From: Duganella sp. CF458
GTDB lineage: Bacteria; Pseudomonadota; Gammaproteobacteria; Burkholderiales; Burkholderiaceae_D
Direction of reading: 5' to 3'
DNA length: 64,000 nt
Assembly: GCF_900113115.1 (NCBI RefSeq)
Contig: NZ_FOOF01000020.1
Coordinates: forward strand, 43,337 to 107,336
Under the pieces are notes generated by a model, which saw nothing but the letters and a program-made list of their open reading frames with translations, was not told the DNA's origin and did not search any database. A program made the position numbers and the translations under genes. Positions 33,367-43,534 of this stretch are shown here, one piece after another. Each line of letters begins with the position of its first letter. The first letter of the stretch is position 1.

Positions 33367-34410
33367 TTACTCGTAGGAGAAGATGGATCCCAGCTGGTCC
33401 ATGCGCTCCAGCGCCAGGCCGGAGCCGCGCACCACGCAGGTCAGTGGGTCTTCTGCCACCAGCACCGGCAGGCCGGTTTCTTCCATCAGCAGGCGGTCCA
33501 GGTCGCGCAGCAGTGCGCCGCCGCCGGTCAGCATCATGCCTTTTTCGGCGATGTCGGCGCCCAGTTCCGGCGGGGTCTGTTCCAGCGCGTTCTTGACGGC
33601 GGAGACGATGTTGTTCAGCGGGTCGGTCAGCGCTTCCAGGATCTCGTTCGACGAGATGGTGAACGAGCGCGGGATGCCTTCCGACAGGTTGCGGCCCTTG
33701 ACTTCCATTTCCTTGACTTCGGAGCCAGGGAAGGCGGAGCCGATGGCCTTCTTGATCGCTTCGGCGGTCTGCTCGCCGATCAGCATGCCGTAGTTGCGGC
33801 GGATGTAGTTGACGATCGCTTCGTCGAACTTGTCGCCGCCCACGCGCACGGAACCCTTGTACACCATGCCGCCCAGCGAGATGATGCCCACCTCGGTGGT
33901 GCCGCCGCCGATGTCGACCACCATGGAGCCGGTGGCGTCGGATACCGGCAGGCCGGCGCCGATCGCCGCTGCCATTGGTTCTTCGATCAGGTACACCTGG
34001 GATGCGCCGGCGCCCAGCGCCGATTCACGGATCGCACGGCGTTCCACCTGGGTCGAGCCGCAAGGCACGCAAATGATGATGCGCGGCGATGGGCGGAAGA
34101 ATTTGGAATCATGCACCATGCGGATGAACTGCTTCAGCATCTGCTCGGTGACGGTGAAGTCGGCGATCACGCCGTCTTTCATCGGGCGGATCGCCTCGAT
34201 GTTGCCAGGCACCTTGCCCAGCATCTGTTTTGCTTCTTTACCGACGGCCTGGATGGTTTTCTTGCCGTTCGGGCCACCTTCCTGGCGGATCGCCACAACC
34301 GAAGGCTCGTCCAGCACGATGCCGGAACCGCGTACGTAGATCAGGGTGTTCGCCGTACCAAGGTCGATTGCCAGGTCAGACGAAATATAGCGACGTAAAA
34401 AACCAAACAT
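33367..34410 (-). CDS. mreB: Rod-shape actin homologue MreB
   Basis: Forms the membrane-bound filaments that guide lateral wall synthesis. The 347-residue actin-fold protein has the N-terminal amphipathic start MFGFLRRYISSDLAIDLGTA, with phosphate-1 motif DLGTANTLIY, phosphate-2 motif VDIGGGTTEVG and the conserved TGGGALL near the C-terminus. AGGA lies ahead of ATG 34410; a longer frame to 34437 has none. It heads the minus-strand rod operon, divergent from gatC across 242 bases. Confidence 0.97.
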   Translation of the reverse strand: MFGFLRRYISSDLAIDLGTANTLIYVRGSGIVLDEPSVVAIRQEGGPNGKKTIQAVGKEAKQMLGKVPGNIEAIRPMKDGVIADFTVTEQMLKQFIRMVHDSKFFRPSPRIIICVPCGSTQVERRAIRESALGAGASQVYLIEEPMAAAIGAGLPVSDATGSMVVDIGGGTTEVGIISLGGMVYKGSVRVGGDKFDEAIVNYIRRNYGMLIGEQTAEAIKKAIGSAFPGSEVKEMEVKGRNLSEGIPRSFTISSNEILEALTDPLNNIVSAVKNALEQTPPELGADIAEKGMMLTGGGALLRDLDRLLMEETGLPVLVAEDPLTCVVRGSGLALERMDQLGSIFSYE

Positions 34411-34520
34411 GAGTGTCCTGTAGGGCGCAATGCGCAAAATTCGTTATATATGAGGTATCCGGTCAAATGCGGCCAGGCGGGTGTTCAGCACCAGCAGCGC
34501 ATTAACCCGCGATTGTACCT

Positions 34521-34526
34521 TATAAT
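34521..34526 (+). promoter_or_regulatory. Possible -10 element of the gatCAB promoter
   Basis: Exact TATAAT about 127 bases before the gatC ATG in the mreB-gatC gap. No convincing -35 hexamer is present, so it may be a chance match. I could not fix the mreB promoter; the minus strand has TTGACC but no well-spaced -10. Confidence 0.35.
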
Positions 34527-34652
34527 CTACAGCTTATTTGCCCTAAATCCACTCTATTGTGCGAGCACGCAACCGTTGATTTATGCGGTGTTCGCCGCGA
34601 TTTAACTGGTGATAGGCAACCGATCCAATAAATTACACTTCTGACAATTTCC

Positions 34653-34958
34653 ATGTCCCTGACACTGAACGACGTTGAACGCATCGCCAAGCTGGCCCAG
34701 TTGGAGATGGACCAGGCCCATTCCGCCAATATGCTGGAAAAGCTGAATGGCATCTTCGCGCTGGCCGAGCAGATGCAGGCCGTGGACACCGAGGGTGTCG
34801 CCCCGCTGTCCCACCCGCTGGCCAATGCCATGCAGGTCGCACTGCGCCTGCGCGAGGACGTGGCAACCGAGCCGAATCGCCGCGAGGCATACCAGCACGT
34901 GGCGCCAAAGACCGAAGATGGCCTGTATCTGGTGCCAAAGGTCATCGAAAGCGAGTAA
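34653..34958 (+). CDS. gatC: Asp/Glu-tRNA amidotransferase subunit C
   Basis: Smallest subunit of the GatCAB amidotransferase. The 101-residue protein (MSLTLNDVERIAKLAQLEM) has the family helix-then-extended layout and a conserved PLSHPLANAMQ segment that wraps GatA and GatB. It leads the operon gatC-gatA-gatB; the gap to gatA is three bases. Betaproteobacteria use GatCAB to make Asn-tRNA and/or Gln-tRNA from misacylated precursors. No strong ribosome site is visible before ATG 34653. Confidence 0.94.
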   Translation: MSLTLNDVERIAKLAQLEMDQAHSANMLEKLNGIFALAEQMQAVDTEGVAPLSHPLANAMQVALRLREDVATEPNRREAYQHVAPKTEDGLYLVPKVIESE

Positions 34959-34961
34959 AGC

Positions 34962-36437
34962 ATGCATAACAAAACAATCAAAGAGCTGTCCGAGCTGCTG
35001 CAAAAGAAGGAAGTCAGCGCCGTCCAACTGGCGACCCACTTCCTGGACCGCATTGAAAAAAGCGACCTGAATGCCTTCCTGCACGTGGACCGCGCGCTGA
35101 CGCTGGCCCAGGCTGAAGCGGCCGACCAACGCATCGCCAACGGTACTGCCACCCCGCTGACCGGCGTGCCGATCGCGCACAAGGACATTTTCGTGACCCA
35201 GGGCTGGCGCTCGACCGCCGGCTCGAAGATGCTGGCCAACTACACCAGCCCGTTCGACGCCACCGTGGTGCAGAAGATGCTGGACGCCGGCATGGTCACC
35301 CTCGGCAAACTCAATTGCGACGAGTTCGCCATGGGTTCCTCGAATGAGAACTCGGCTTTCGGCGCCGTGAAAAACCCTTGGGACAAGTCTGCCGTTCCCG
35401 GCGGGTCCTCCGGCGGCTCCGCTGCTGCGGTAGCTGCCCGCCTGGCGCCTGGCGTGACGGGCACCGACACCGGTGGCTCGATCCGCCAGCCCGCTGCGTT
35501 CTGCGGCATCACCGGTATCAAGCCAACCTATGGCCGCGCCTCGCGCTTCGGCATGATTGCCTTCGCCTCCTCGCTGGACCAGGCCGGCCCGATGGCCCAG
35601 ACCGCGGAAGACTGCGCGCTGCTGCTGTCGGCCATGACTGGTTTCGACGAACGCGATTCGACCAGCCTGAGCGCCGAACAAGGCAATGCTGCCGAAGACT
35701 TCACGCGCGCGCTGAACCAGCCGCTGGCCGGTCTGCGCATTGGCGTGCCGAAGGAATATTTCGGCGAAGGCCTGGCTGCCGACGTCGAGAAAGCCGTGCG
35801 CGCTGCGCTGGCCAAGTTTGTGGAACTGGGTGCCACCCTGGTCGACATTTCGCTGCCGAACACCGCGCTGTCGATCCCGGCCTACTACATGATCGCTCCG
35901 GCGGAAGCTTCGTCCAACCTGTCGCGCTTTGACGGCGTGCGCTACGGCCACCGCGCCGAAGGCTACAAGGACCTGCAGGACATGTACAAGAAGAGCCGCG
36001 CCGAAGGCTTCGGCCCGGAAGTACAGCGCCGCATCATGGTCGGCACCTACATCCTGTGCCACGGCTACTACGACGCTTACTACCTGAAAGCGCAAAAGAT
36101 CCGCCGCAAGATCACGCAGGACTTCGCCAATGTGCTGGGCAGCCAGTGCGACGTGATCATGGGCCCGGTGGCCCCGACCGTGGCCTGGGACCTGGGCTCG
36201 AAGGCGGACGATCCGGTAGCGAACTACCTGGCCGACATCTTCACCCTGTCCACCAGCCTGGCCGGCTTGCCTGGCATGTCCATCCCTTGCGGTTTCGGCG
36301 AAGGCGAGAAGAACGCCAACCGCCCGGTAGGCCTGCAAATCATCGGCAACTACTTCGCCGAAGCGAAGCTGCTGAACGTCGCCCACCAGTACCAGCAGGC
36401 GACCGACTGGCACAAGCGCAGCCCTTCTTCGATTTAA
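34962..36437 (+). CDS. gatA: Asp/Glu-tRNA amidotransferase subunit A
   Basis: Amidase that releases ammonia from glutamine for GatB. The 491-residue protein belongs to the amidase signature family. The Ser-cis-Ser-Lys triad is intact: Lys74 in AHKDIF, cis-Ser149 in GGSSGG and catalytic Ser173 in TDTGGSIRQP, at the same 75- and 99-residue spacing known for Staphylococcus GatA (79, 154, 178). It lies between gatC (3 bases) and gatB (10 bases). Confidence 0.97.
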   Translation: MHNKTIKELSELLQKKEVSAVQLATHFLDRIEKSDLNAFLHVDRALTLAQAEAADQRIANGTATPLTGVPIAHKDIFVTQGWRSTAGSKMLANYTSPFDATVVQKMLDAGMVTLGKLNCDEFAMGSSNENSAFGAVKNPWDKSAVPGGSSGGSAAAVAARLAPGVTGTDTGGSIRQPAAFCGITGIKPTYGRASRFGMIAFASSLDQAGPMAQTAEDCALLLSAMTGFDERDSTSLSAEQGNAAEDFTRALNQPLAGLRIGVPKEYFGEGLAADVEKAVRAALAKFVELGATLVDISLPNTALSIPAYYMIAPAEASSNLSRFDGVRYGHRAEGYKDLQDMYKKSRAEGFGPEVQRRIMVGTYILCHGYYDAYYLKAQKIRRKITQDFANVLGSQCDVIMGPVAPTVAWDLGSKADDPVANYLADIFTLSTSLAGLPGMSIPCGFGEGEKNANRPVGLQIIGNYFAEAKLLNVAHQYQQATDWHKRSPSSI

Positions 36438-36447
36438 GGAAAAAGAT

Positions 36448-37906
<1,459 letters not shown>

Positions 37907-37908
<2 letters not shown>

Positions 37909-38020
37909 AACCGGTAAACCTGGGTCTGACCCACAGGTCAGACCCCGTCTGCGGAACGGCCCGCGGCCGGGAGATCATACAGGGTCAGGCACTTGTGCCT
38001 GACCCTGGTCTACCGGTTTT
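37907..38020. repeat. Inverted-repeat-bounded block with two GTCTGACC-type palindromes
   Basis: Perfect 10-bp ends AAAACCGGTA (37907-37916) and TACCGGTTTT (38011-38020) enclose two hairpins. The first is 37922-37945: GGGTCTGACC / GGTCAGACCC with a 4-base loop. The second is 37980-38007: CAGGGTCAGGCAC / GTGCCTGACCCTG with a 2-base spacer. The left end overlaps the gatB stop, and the right third encodes the last 15 or so residues of the hydrolase. It could act as a bidirectional terminator for the convergent genes, and its shape resembles a small REP-doublet (REPIN) or a non-autonomous element. Confidence 0.75.
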
Positions 38021-38877
38021 GACAGGTGCGCGCACATCCAGCGAAGAATATCCGCAAAGATCTCCTCGCGATTCACCTCGTTGAAATTCTCATGATAATT
38101 CTCGTGCTGCACATGGCATTCCAGCAGCTTGGGATCGATCATCGCCAGCAAATCCAGTGTCGCCTTCGGGTCGGCCAGCTTGTCATCCCCCGCCACCACC
38201 GCGTATAAAGGCCAGCGCCAGGTCGGCATCTTCTCCGCCAGTCCCTTTTGCGCCCCCTGCAGCGCCACGCCAAAACGCACCGTGCATTCGCGCGCCCGCA
38301 CATCGTCCGCCTCATCGCGATGATGCCGCGCAGTAATCGAAGGATCATGCGTCAGCACATCGGTCAACGACGCCATCGGCACCTTCATGGTCGGCGCCAG
38401 CGCGGCCAGCACGCCGGACAACCTCTCCAGCAAGGCCGGCACCTTGATCGCATTCACGTAATACGGCGACGACAGCACGAAACCCTTCACCAGCGGATCC
38501 CGTTCCAGCGCTTCAAGCCCGAAACGCGTTGCAATCAGCGCGCCCATCGAATGGCCCATGATAAACACCGGTACGCCTGGATAATGCTGCTTGACCCAAT
38601 GCAGGAACAGCCCCACCTCTTCGATGAAGACGGCGAAGTCCGGAATGTCGACGCGACGCGCATTCTCGTGCCCGCACAAATCGAACGCCACGGTCGCAAA
38701 GCGGTGCTGCTTGAAATACAGCGCCGGCGTCACATAGTCGCCCGCATGCGCCAGTCCGCCGTGGATGGCCAGCAGCACGCCAGCCGCAGGCTTCGCGGGT
38801 TCCCAGATGTGGATCTTGCGTTCGGCGCCATGGCGCCCCTTGAAGGTGGCGAAGCGGTCTTCGGAGAATCGGTTCAT
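37975..38877 (-). CDS. Alpha/beta hydrolase (serine aminopeptidase/monoacylglycerol lipase-like)
   Basis: A 300-residue cytosolic alpha/beta-hydrolase of the Hydrolase_4 group. The oxyanion HGG is near residue 39-41 and the nucleophile elbow is GHSMG with Ser110; a catalytic Asp (about residue 240, GDDKLADP) and His (about 265, ENYHENFNE) follow. Substrates in the family are monoglycerides, lysophospholipids or peptides. The C-terminal end (after KPVDQGQAQ) is encoded inside the palindromic block at 37907-38020, so the original C-terminus was probably elsewhere. The gene converges on gatB and starts five bases after the DUF4279 stop. Confidence 0.82.
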   Translation of the reverse strand: MNRFSEDRFATFKGRHGAERKIHIWEPAKPAAGVLLAIHGGLAHAGDYVTPALYFKQHRFATVAFDLCGHENARRVDIPDFAVFIEEVGLFLHWVKQHYPGVPVFIMGHSMGALIATRFGLEALERDPLVKGFVLSSPYYVNAIKVPALLERLSGVLAALAPTMKVPMASLTDVLTHDPSITARHHRDEADDVRARECTVRFGVALQGAQKGLAEKMPTWRWPLYAVVAGDDKLADPKATLDLLAMIDPKLLECHVQHENYHENFNEVNREEIFADILRWMCAHLSKPVDQGQAQVPDPV

Positions 38878-38881
38878 GCGG

Positions 38882-39256
38882 TCACGAGGAAATGCTCAGC
38901 GCAATGCCCATCTCCAGCATCAGCGAGAGGTCGGCCAGCGTGAAATCGAGAGTGGATGCGCCCTGGTTGGACGCGGCGGGGGAGAAGGCAACGCGCAGTT
39001 CGGCCTGGATCGGCGCCACGTCGAAGGTGATGCCGCGCGCCTGGCATTCGTGCAGGTAGGCGCGCACCTTGCGCATCAAGGCGTCCGGAACGGGGTCGGT
39101 GCCCAGCGTGGCGTAGAAGCCATGGTCAAGGCGGGTGCGGCCGGTCGGGCTGGTGTCGCCCTTCTTCCAGTCGCTTTCGGGCTCGCTGGGGAGCCCGTCC
39201 CGCACGTCCGCGACCGCGGCTTCGTCGCCGTATACCTTGAGCGTTGCGATGTTCAT
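38882..39256 (-). CDS. DUF4279-like protein
   Basis: A 124-residue soluble protein starting MNIATLKVYGDEAAVADVRDGL with a conserved Trp-Lys-Lys-Gly-Asp and Arg-x-x-x-His-Gly segment. That pattern resembles the DUF4279 family, in which ATLRIYG is followed by KG-type and R/HG-type motifs; I am only moderately sure. Function is unknown. ATG 39256 has GAGGAAAG upstream. It is five bases ahead of the hydrolase gene, so the two may be one transcript. Confidence 0.55.
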   Translation of the reverse strand: MNIATLKVYGDEAAVADVRDGLPSEPESDWKKGDTSPTGRTRLDHGFYATLGTDPVPDALMRKVRAYLHECQARGITFDVAPIQAELRVAFSPAASNQGASTLDFTLADLSLMLEMGIALSISS

Positions 39257-39329
39257 TACTTTCCTCGATCTTAATGTTGTAAGGAAGCAATCACAGTCTA
39301 GCACAACGCCCGGCCGGCGCCAGCTTGGC

Positions 39330-39986
39330 TTATTCCACGCCGTACTTGCTGCGGTAGGCGGCTACCGCGTCCTTGTGCTGTGCAAGCGAGGGGTCGGCCG
39401 ACAGGTAGGTAAACAGGTCGGACAGGTTGCCGATCGAGATCACCGGGATGCCGTAGTTCTTGCTCACCTCCTGCACCGCCGACAGCGCGGACATCTGGCC
39501 ATCCTTGCCGCCGCGTTCCATGCGGTCCAGTGCGATCAGCACGGCGCAAGGCTCGGCGCCTGCGTTGCGGATCATTTCCACGGATTCGCGTACCGAGGTG
39601 CCGGCCGAGATCACGTCGTCAATAATGACAACTTTGCCAGTCAATTTCGCGCCCACCAGGGTGCCGCCCTCGCCATGGTCCTTGGCTTCCTTGCGGTTGT
39701 AGGCGAAAGAGGTGTTGCGGCCTTTGCCGGCCAGCGCCATCGACGTCGCGGAGGCCAGGGTGATGCCCTTGTAGGCCGGACCGAACAGCATGTCGAATGC
39801 AACGCCGGAGTCCAGCAGGGTCTGGGCGTAAAAGTCGGCCAGCCTGGCCAACGTCGCGCCGTCATGGAACAGGCCGGCGTTGAAGAAATAGGGCGATTGC
39901 CGCCCTGCTTTGGTCGTAAACTCGCCGAATTTCAGCACTCCCGCCTGTACGGAAAACGCGATAAACTCTTGCCTCAAATTGCTCAT
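39330..39986 (-). CDS. pyrE: Orotate phosphoribosyltransferase
   Basis: Forms orotidine monophosphate from orotate and PRPP in pyrimidine synthesis. The 218-residue protein has the PRPP motif VVIIDDVISAGTS near 120-132 and the flexible-loop RKEAKDHGEGGTL that covers the active site. ATG 39986 is chosen over a TTG at 40007. It is divergent from xthA across a 48-base gap, in which I see no clear promoter. In E. coli pyrE has an attenuator; none is seen here. Confidence 0.95.
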   Translation of the reverse strand: MSNLRQEFIAFSVQAGVLKFGEFTTKAGRQSPYFFNAGLFHDGATLARLADFYAQTLLDSGVAFDMLFGPAYKGITLASATSMALAGKGRNTSFAYNRKEAKDHGEGGTLVGAKLTGKVVIIDDVISAGTSVRESVEMIRNAGAEPCAVLIALDRMERGGKDGQMSALSAVQEVSKNYGIPVISIGNLSDLFTYLSADPSLAQHKDAVAAYRSKYGVE

Positions 39987-40034
39987 AGTGCACCCATCTT
40001 TGTTCAAAGTGCCGATATTTTAACCGGAACACCT

Positions 40035-40805
40035 ATGCCAAAAATCATTTCCGCAAACCTGAACGGTATCCGCTCCGCCGCCAAGAAGGGCTTTTTCAAC
40101 TGGATGGGCACCATCGACGCCGACATCATCTGCGTGCAGGAATTGAAGGCGCAGGCAGCGGACATGACCGGGGAATTCCTCAACCCGCACGGCTACCACG
40201 GCCATTTCCACTACGCGGAAAAGAAAGGCTACTCCGGCACCGGCATCTACAGCAAGCTTGCCCCTGACCGCGTGATGATCGGTTTCGGCAGTCCCGAATT
40301 CGACGCCGAAGGCCGCTACGTGCGCGCCGATTTCGGCAACCTGACCGTGATCTCGGTGTACTGCCCCTCCGGCTCCTCGTCGGAAGAACGCCAGCTGGCC
40401 AAGTTCCGTTTCATGGAGTTGTTCCTGCCGCACCTGCAGCAGTTGCGCGCCGAAGGCCGCGAGTTCGTCATCTGCGGCGACTGGAACATTGCCCATAAGG
40501 AGATCGACCTGAAAAACTGGAAGGGCAACTTGAAGAACTCCGGCTTCCTGCCGGAAGAACGCGCCTGGATGACCAAGCTGTTCGAGGAAGTCGGCTACGT
40601 CGACGTGCACCGCGGCCTCGACCAGCGTCCAGAGCAGTACACCTGGTGGTCCAACCGCGGCCAGGCCTATGCGAAGAACGTGGGCTGGCGTATCGACTAC
40701 CACGTCGCCACTCCAGGCATCGCGTCCAAGGCCCACACCGTGTCGGTCTACAAGGACGAAAAGTTCTCCGACCACGCCCCGCTGATCATCGAGTACCACG
40801 CCTGA
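40035..40805 (+). CDS. xthA: Exodeoxyribonuclease III
   Basis: Repairs abasic sites and 3'-blocked ends in DNA. The 256-residue EEP-fold enzyme has the metal-binding Asn (SANLNGIRSA), Glu in VQELKAQ, the active Tyr-Gly and GDWNIAHKEID loop, and a C-terminal WRIDYH...SDHAPL with catalytic Asp and His. ATG 40035 gives the canonical N-terminus MPKIISANLNG. The frame extends to 39135 only as antisense to pyrE. Its stop TGA shares the A with the next ATG (TGATG). Confidence 0.95.
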   Translation: MPKIISANLNGIRSAAKKGFFNWMGTIDADIICVQELKAQAADMTGEFLNPHGYHGHFHYAEKKGYSGTGIYSKLAPDRVMIGFGSPEFDAEGRYVRADFGNLTVISVYCPSGSSSEERQLAKFRFMELFLPHLQQLRAEGREFVICGDWNIAHKEIDLKNWKGNLKNSGFLPEERAWMTKLFEEVGYVDVHRGLDQRPEQYTWWSNRGQAYAKNVGWRIDYHVATPGIASKAHTVSVYKDEKFSDHAPLIIEYHA

Positions 40806-41503
40806 TGCGCCGCGCGCTCGCAACGTTGCTGCTGACGGCCGCCGGCGTTGCCGGCGCCGCCGATACCGCGGTCATCATCGATAGCTCGCGCCAGTTCATG
40901 CCGAACAGCATGCCGCGCAACGCGGCATGGCTTGGGCTGTTCTGCCAGAAGCTGGAGTGCGAACTGCTTCCGGCCGAAGTCGACATCTCCATCGATACAG
41001 CCAAGGATATCCTGGAGCAGGACGAAGAGCTGGACCGTGTGACCGTCCAGGGCAAGCCGCTTGCCGTTTTCGCCAACGTGCCGCTCAAGCCCGGCAAGGT
41101 CGTCACCTGGCATGCCATGAACGACGCCCAGTATTTCGGCAGCCCGCAATTCGAAAAGCTGCGCAAGCTGGGCAAGTGGAGTATGCCTTGGGGTACGCAG
41201 CCGATGGCCCTGTCCTGGGTCAAGACTGCGGAAGAACGCAAGCGCTATCACCTGAGCGATGGCACCAGCAAGCAATTCCTGTTTGCGGTCAACGCATCGG
41301 GCGAGTATGGCGGCGACACCACGCCCGTAGTGTATTGGGCGGGCGATCTGGATGGCGACGGCAAGCTCGACCTGCTGATGGGCATCCCCGACGAGAGCTG
41401 TGCCTACGATGAGAGGCTGTACCTCTCCTCCGGCGCTGCGGAAGGCATCCTGCTGCGCAAGGCTGCTCACACGCAAGGCAGCCAGGCCGCTTGCGGCTGC
41501 TGA
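40805..41503 (+). CDS. Secreted protein with a calcium-loop-like motif
   Basis: A 232-residue periplasmic or exported protein. It has a signal peptide (MRRALATLLLTAAGVAGAA, cleavage about 19). A DLDGDGKLDLLMG motif near residue 190 has the Asp-x-Asp-Gly-Asp spacing of calcium loops seen in FG-GAP and dockerin-type repeats. Cys residues occur near 48 and 55 and at the extreme C-terminus (CGC). I do not recognise a family. The ATG overlaps the xthA stop (TGATG), so it is translationally coupled to xthA; a shared role is not obvious. Confidence 0.65.
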   Translation: MRRALATLLLTAAGVAGAADTAVIIDSSRQFMPNSMPRNAAWLGLFCQKLECELLPAEVDISIDTAKDILEQDEELDRVTVQGKPLAVFANVPLKPGKVVTWHAMNDAQYFGSPQFEKLRKLGKWSMPWGTQPMALSWVKTAEERKRYHLSDGTSKQFLFAVNASGEYGGDTTPVVYWAGDLDGDGKLDLLMGIPDESCAYDERLYLSSGAAEGILLRKAAHTQGSQAACGC

Positions 41504-41577
41504 GCAACGGCCTGCTTGCTGGCCGTCGTTGCATGTGCGATCCTGCATGTTCTTTTCAAAAACACAAGGAAAAGACC

Positions 41578-42318
41578 ATGCAACAGAACACGCCCACCAA
41601 GCGCCTCGCGCGCACCGCCGGCCTGCTGTACCTGGTTGTCGTCGTCACCGGCATCTTTGCCTTGATGTATGTGCCGTCCCAGCTCAAGATCGGCAATGAT
41701 CCAGTCGCAGTGCTCGCCAGCATCGATGCCCACGAGGGACTGTTCCGTGCGGGAATCGCTGCGAGCCTGGTGTGTTATCTCGCCTTCCTGCTGCTGCCGC
41801 TGGCGCTCTACAAACTCCTCAGCCCCTACGGCCGCAGCACTGCGGCAGTGATGGTGGCGCTGGCCGTGGCCAGCGTGCCGCTGTCGTTCGCTAATGTCGG
41901 CCACCGGCTCGAAGTGCTGAACCTGATCAACGGTGCCGACTACCTGCGCGGCATGACGCCGGACGCATTGGCGCAGCAGGTCATGTTGTCGCTCAAGGCT
42001 TACAGCAAAGGCATGGTCCTGAACCAGGTATTCTGGAGCTTGTGGCTCGGACCTTTCGGCTACCTGGTCTACAGATCCGGAATCCTGCCAAAAGTGCTTG
42101 GCATCTTGCTGATGGTCGGCAGCGCGGGCTATGCCACAGAGGCCTTCGGCTATATCCTGCAGGCCGATTTCACCTCGCTGCCAGGCGTCGACCTGCTGTC
42201 GATTCCAGCTTCGCTCGGCGAAATCGGCACTTGCCTGTGGCTCTGCATCATGGGCGCGCGCGAGCCGGCTCACAGCGCAGGCGCCTATAATACTGGGATA
42301 AAAATCGCCCGGAATTAA
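41578..42318 (+). CDS. DUF4386 membrane protein
   Basis: A 246-residue integral membrane protein with about five or six helices (for example ARTAGLLYLVVVVTGIFALMY, GIAASLVCYLAFLLLPLAL and AVMVALAVASVPLSFANVG). The order matches DUF4386, a family of unknown function found in diverse bacteria. AAGGA precedes ATG 41578; the frame is open to 41491, but that N-terminus adds only Cys-rich residues without a helix. It lies 74 bases after the secreted protein and one base before the next gene. Confidence 0.75.
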   Translation: MQQNTPTKRLARTAGLLYLVVVVTGIFALMYVPSQLKIGNDPVAVLASIDAHEGLFRAGIAASLVCYLAFLLLPLALYKLLSPYGRSTAAVMVALAVASVPLSFANVGHRLEVLNLINGADYLRGMTPDALAQQVMLSLKAYSKGMVLNQVFWSLWLGPFGYLVYRSGILPKVLGILLMVGSAGYATEAFGYILQADFTSLPGVDLLSIPASLGEIGTCLWLCIMGAREPAHSAGAYNTGIKIARN

Positions 42319-42319
42319 A

Positions 42320-42721
42320 ATGAAAACCGTATTGGTCCTTTTCCTGCTGACTATCAAGAGCAGCTTCATCAACGACGAAGAGTCCGAAGCCACCGACGAG
42401 CAATTCGACACGATCCAGTTCGTGCAGACGGAGCAAGGCACCTGGCGCTTCAAGACTTTCGCCGAGGATGAGGATGTGCACCTGTGGAGCATCGAAGCCG
42501 ACGGCGACCTGGTCGAGCTGGCGATCGAAACCACCAACCGCCATTATGGCGACGTGATCGACGAAGCCTTCATCATCGAGAGCGATGACGGCGTGGAAGG
42601 CCTGCGCCGCGAGCTGAAAAAGCAGGGCTTGAGCGATAACCTGCAGATCTCCCCGAAAGGGCCGCTGTTCTGGGCTCCGCCAGGCTCCAGCTACAGCCCC
42701 AAGTCCGCGCCGGCGCACTGA
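42320..42721 (+). CDS. Acidic orphan protein
   Basis: A 133-residue protein that I do not recognise. After a short hydrophobic start (MKTVLVLFLLTIKSSFI, which might be a weak signal or simply a strand) it is strongly acidic, with Asp/Glu clusters at 19-30, 45-52 and 85-90. The C-terminus is Pro/Ser-rich (PPGSSYSPKSAPAH). The start is one base after the DUF4386 stop. A TATAAT at 42286-42291 inside that gene could give it its own promoter. No motif indicates a function. Confidence 0.65.
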   Translation: MKTVLVLFLLTIKSSFINDEESEATDEQFDTIQFVQTEQGTWRFKTFAEDEDVHLWSIEADGDLVELAIETTNRHYGDVIDEAFIIESDDGVEGLRRELKKQGLSDNLQISPKGPLFWAPPGSSYSPKSAPAH

Positions 42722-42804
42722 ATCACGCACTGAGCCAATTAAAAACGCCCATTCCGGCCTTGGTTGTTTAGAATGCCAAAATTCAAACAACTATTGCGCT
42801 GGCC

Positions 42805-43506
42805 ATGAACCAAGTCCTGACACCGTCTAACGAAGAAAACAGCAGCATCGACAAGATCGCCCTCGCCAAGCAACTGGCGGGCGATGTCACCCGCGGCGCC
42901 GGTGCCGGCATCCTACGCACTGTACTGGCAGTGCTCGCAGCGCTGATGGTCAATGCGCTGGGCGTTACGCTGTTGTTCCGCAGCGAACTGGGTGGCAGCC
43001 ATGGTTCGGCCATGATCTACGCGGCCTTTGTCGCCGCACCATTCATGATCGCCGTCGGCGTCACCGGCATGATGGCTTACAAGCTTGGCTTGCAGGGCAT
43101 CCTGGCGCGCGTGGTGGAGAGCCAGGCCGGGCTGATCGCCAAGCTGGGCGCAGGGATCCTGGAAACCTTCCTGCGCAGCGTCAATTACCAACCGGGCCGC
43201 CCACTGTCGGAGAAATTCCTCGGCGGCTGGCGCAGCTTCCTGAACCTGCAGTCCGGCCTGCCGAAACCGCTGCCATGGCTGCTCGCCAGCCTGACCTCGC
43301 GCATTCCTCTGGCCGAGACGATTACCGAAGTCGCCACCACCGGCATGACGCTGCGCGAAGTGGCGCATGCGGCGATGACGCGCATCATTTCGGAAGGTGC
43401 CGCAGGCGGCCTGCGTCCTTCCAACCAGGCCCTGTTCATCGCCCTCGCAATCCAGTTCGGCATGTGGTTCCCCATCGGCCTGCTGGTTCGCTACATGTTC
43501 GGCTAA
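42805..43506 (+). CDS. Membrane protein of unknown function
   Basis: A 233-residue protein with three or four likely transmembrane helices: about 39-58 (ILRTVLAVLAALMVNALGVTL), 66-90 (YAAFVAAPFMIAVGVTGMMAY) and a C-terminal one (about 210-230, LFIALAIQFGMWFPIGLLVRYMFG). The central part (about 95-205) is soluble and contains helix-forming segments. I recognise no family. It stands 83 bases after the acidic orphan and converges on the pseudouridine synthase gene with a 28-base gap. The sequence gives no clue to a partner. Confidence 0.65.
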   Translation: MNQVLTPSNEENSSIDKIALAKQLAGDVTRGAGAGILRTVLAVLAALMVNALGVTLLFRSELGGSHGSAMIYAAFVAAPFMIAVGVTGMMAYKLGLQGILARVVESQAGLIAKLGAGILETFLRSVNYQPGRPLSEKFLGGWRSFLNLQSGLPKPLPWLLASLTSRIPLAETITEVATTGMTLREVAHAAMTRIISEGAAGGLRPSNQALFIALAIQFGMWFPIGLLVRYMFG

Positions 43507-43534
43507 GGACAGCATGAACAAGCCGGCAGCCCAG

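Noticed and set aside
39135..40034. Long N-terminal extension of xthA
   Set aside because: It runs antisense through pyrE; the true N-terminus MPKIISANLNG starts at 40035.
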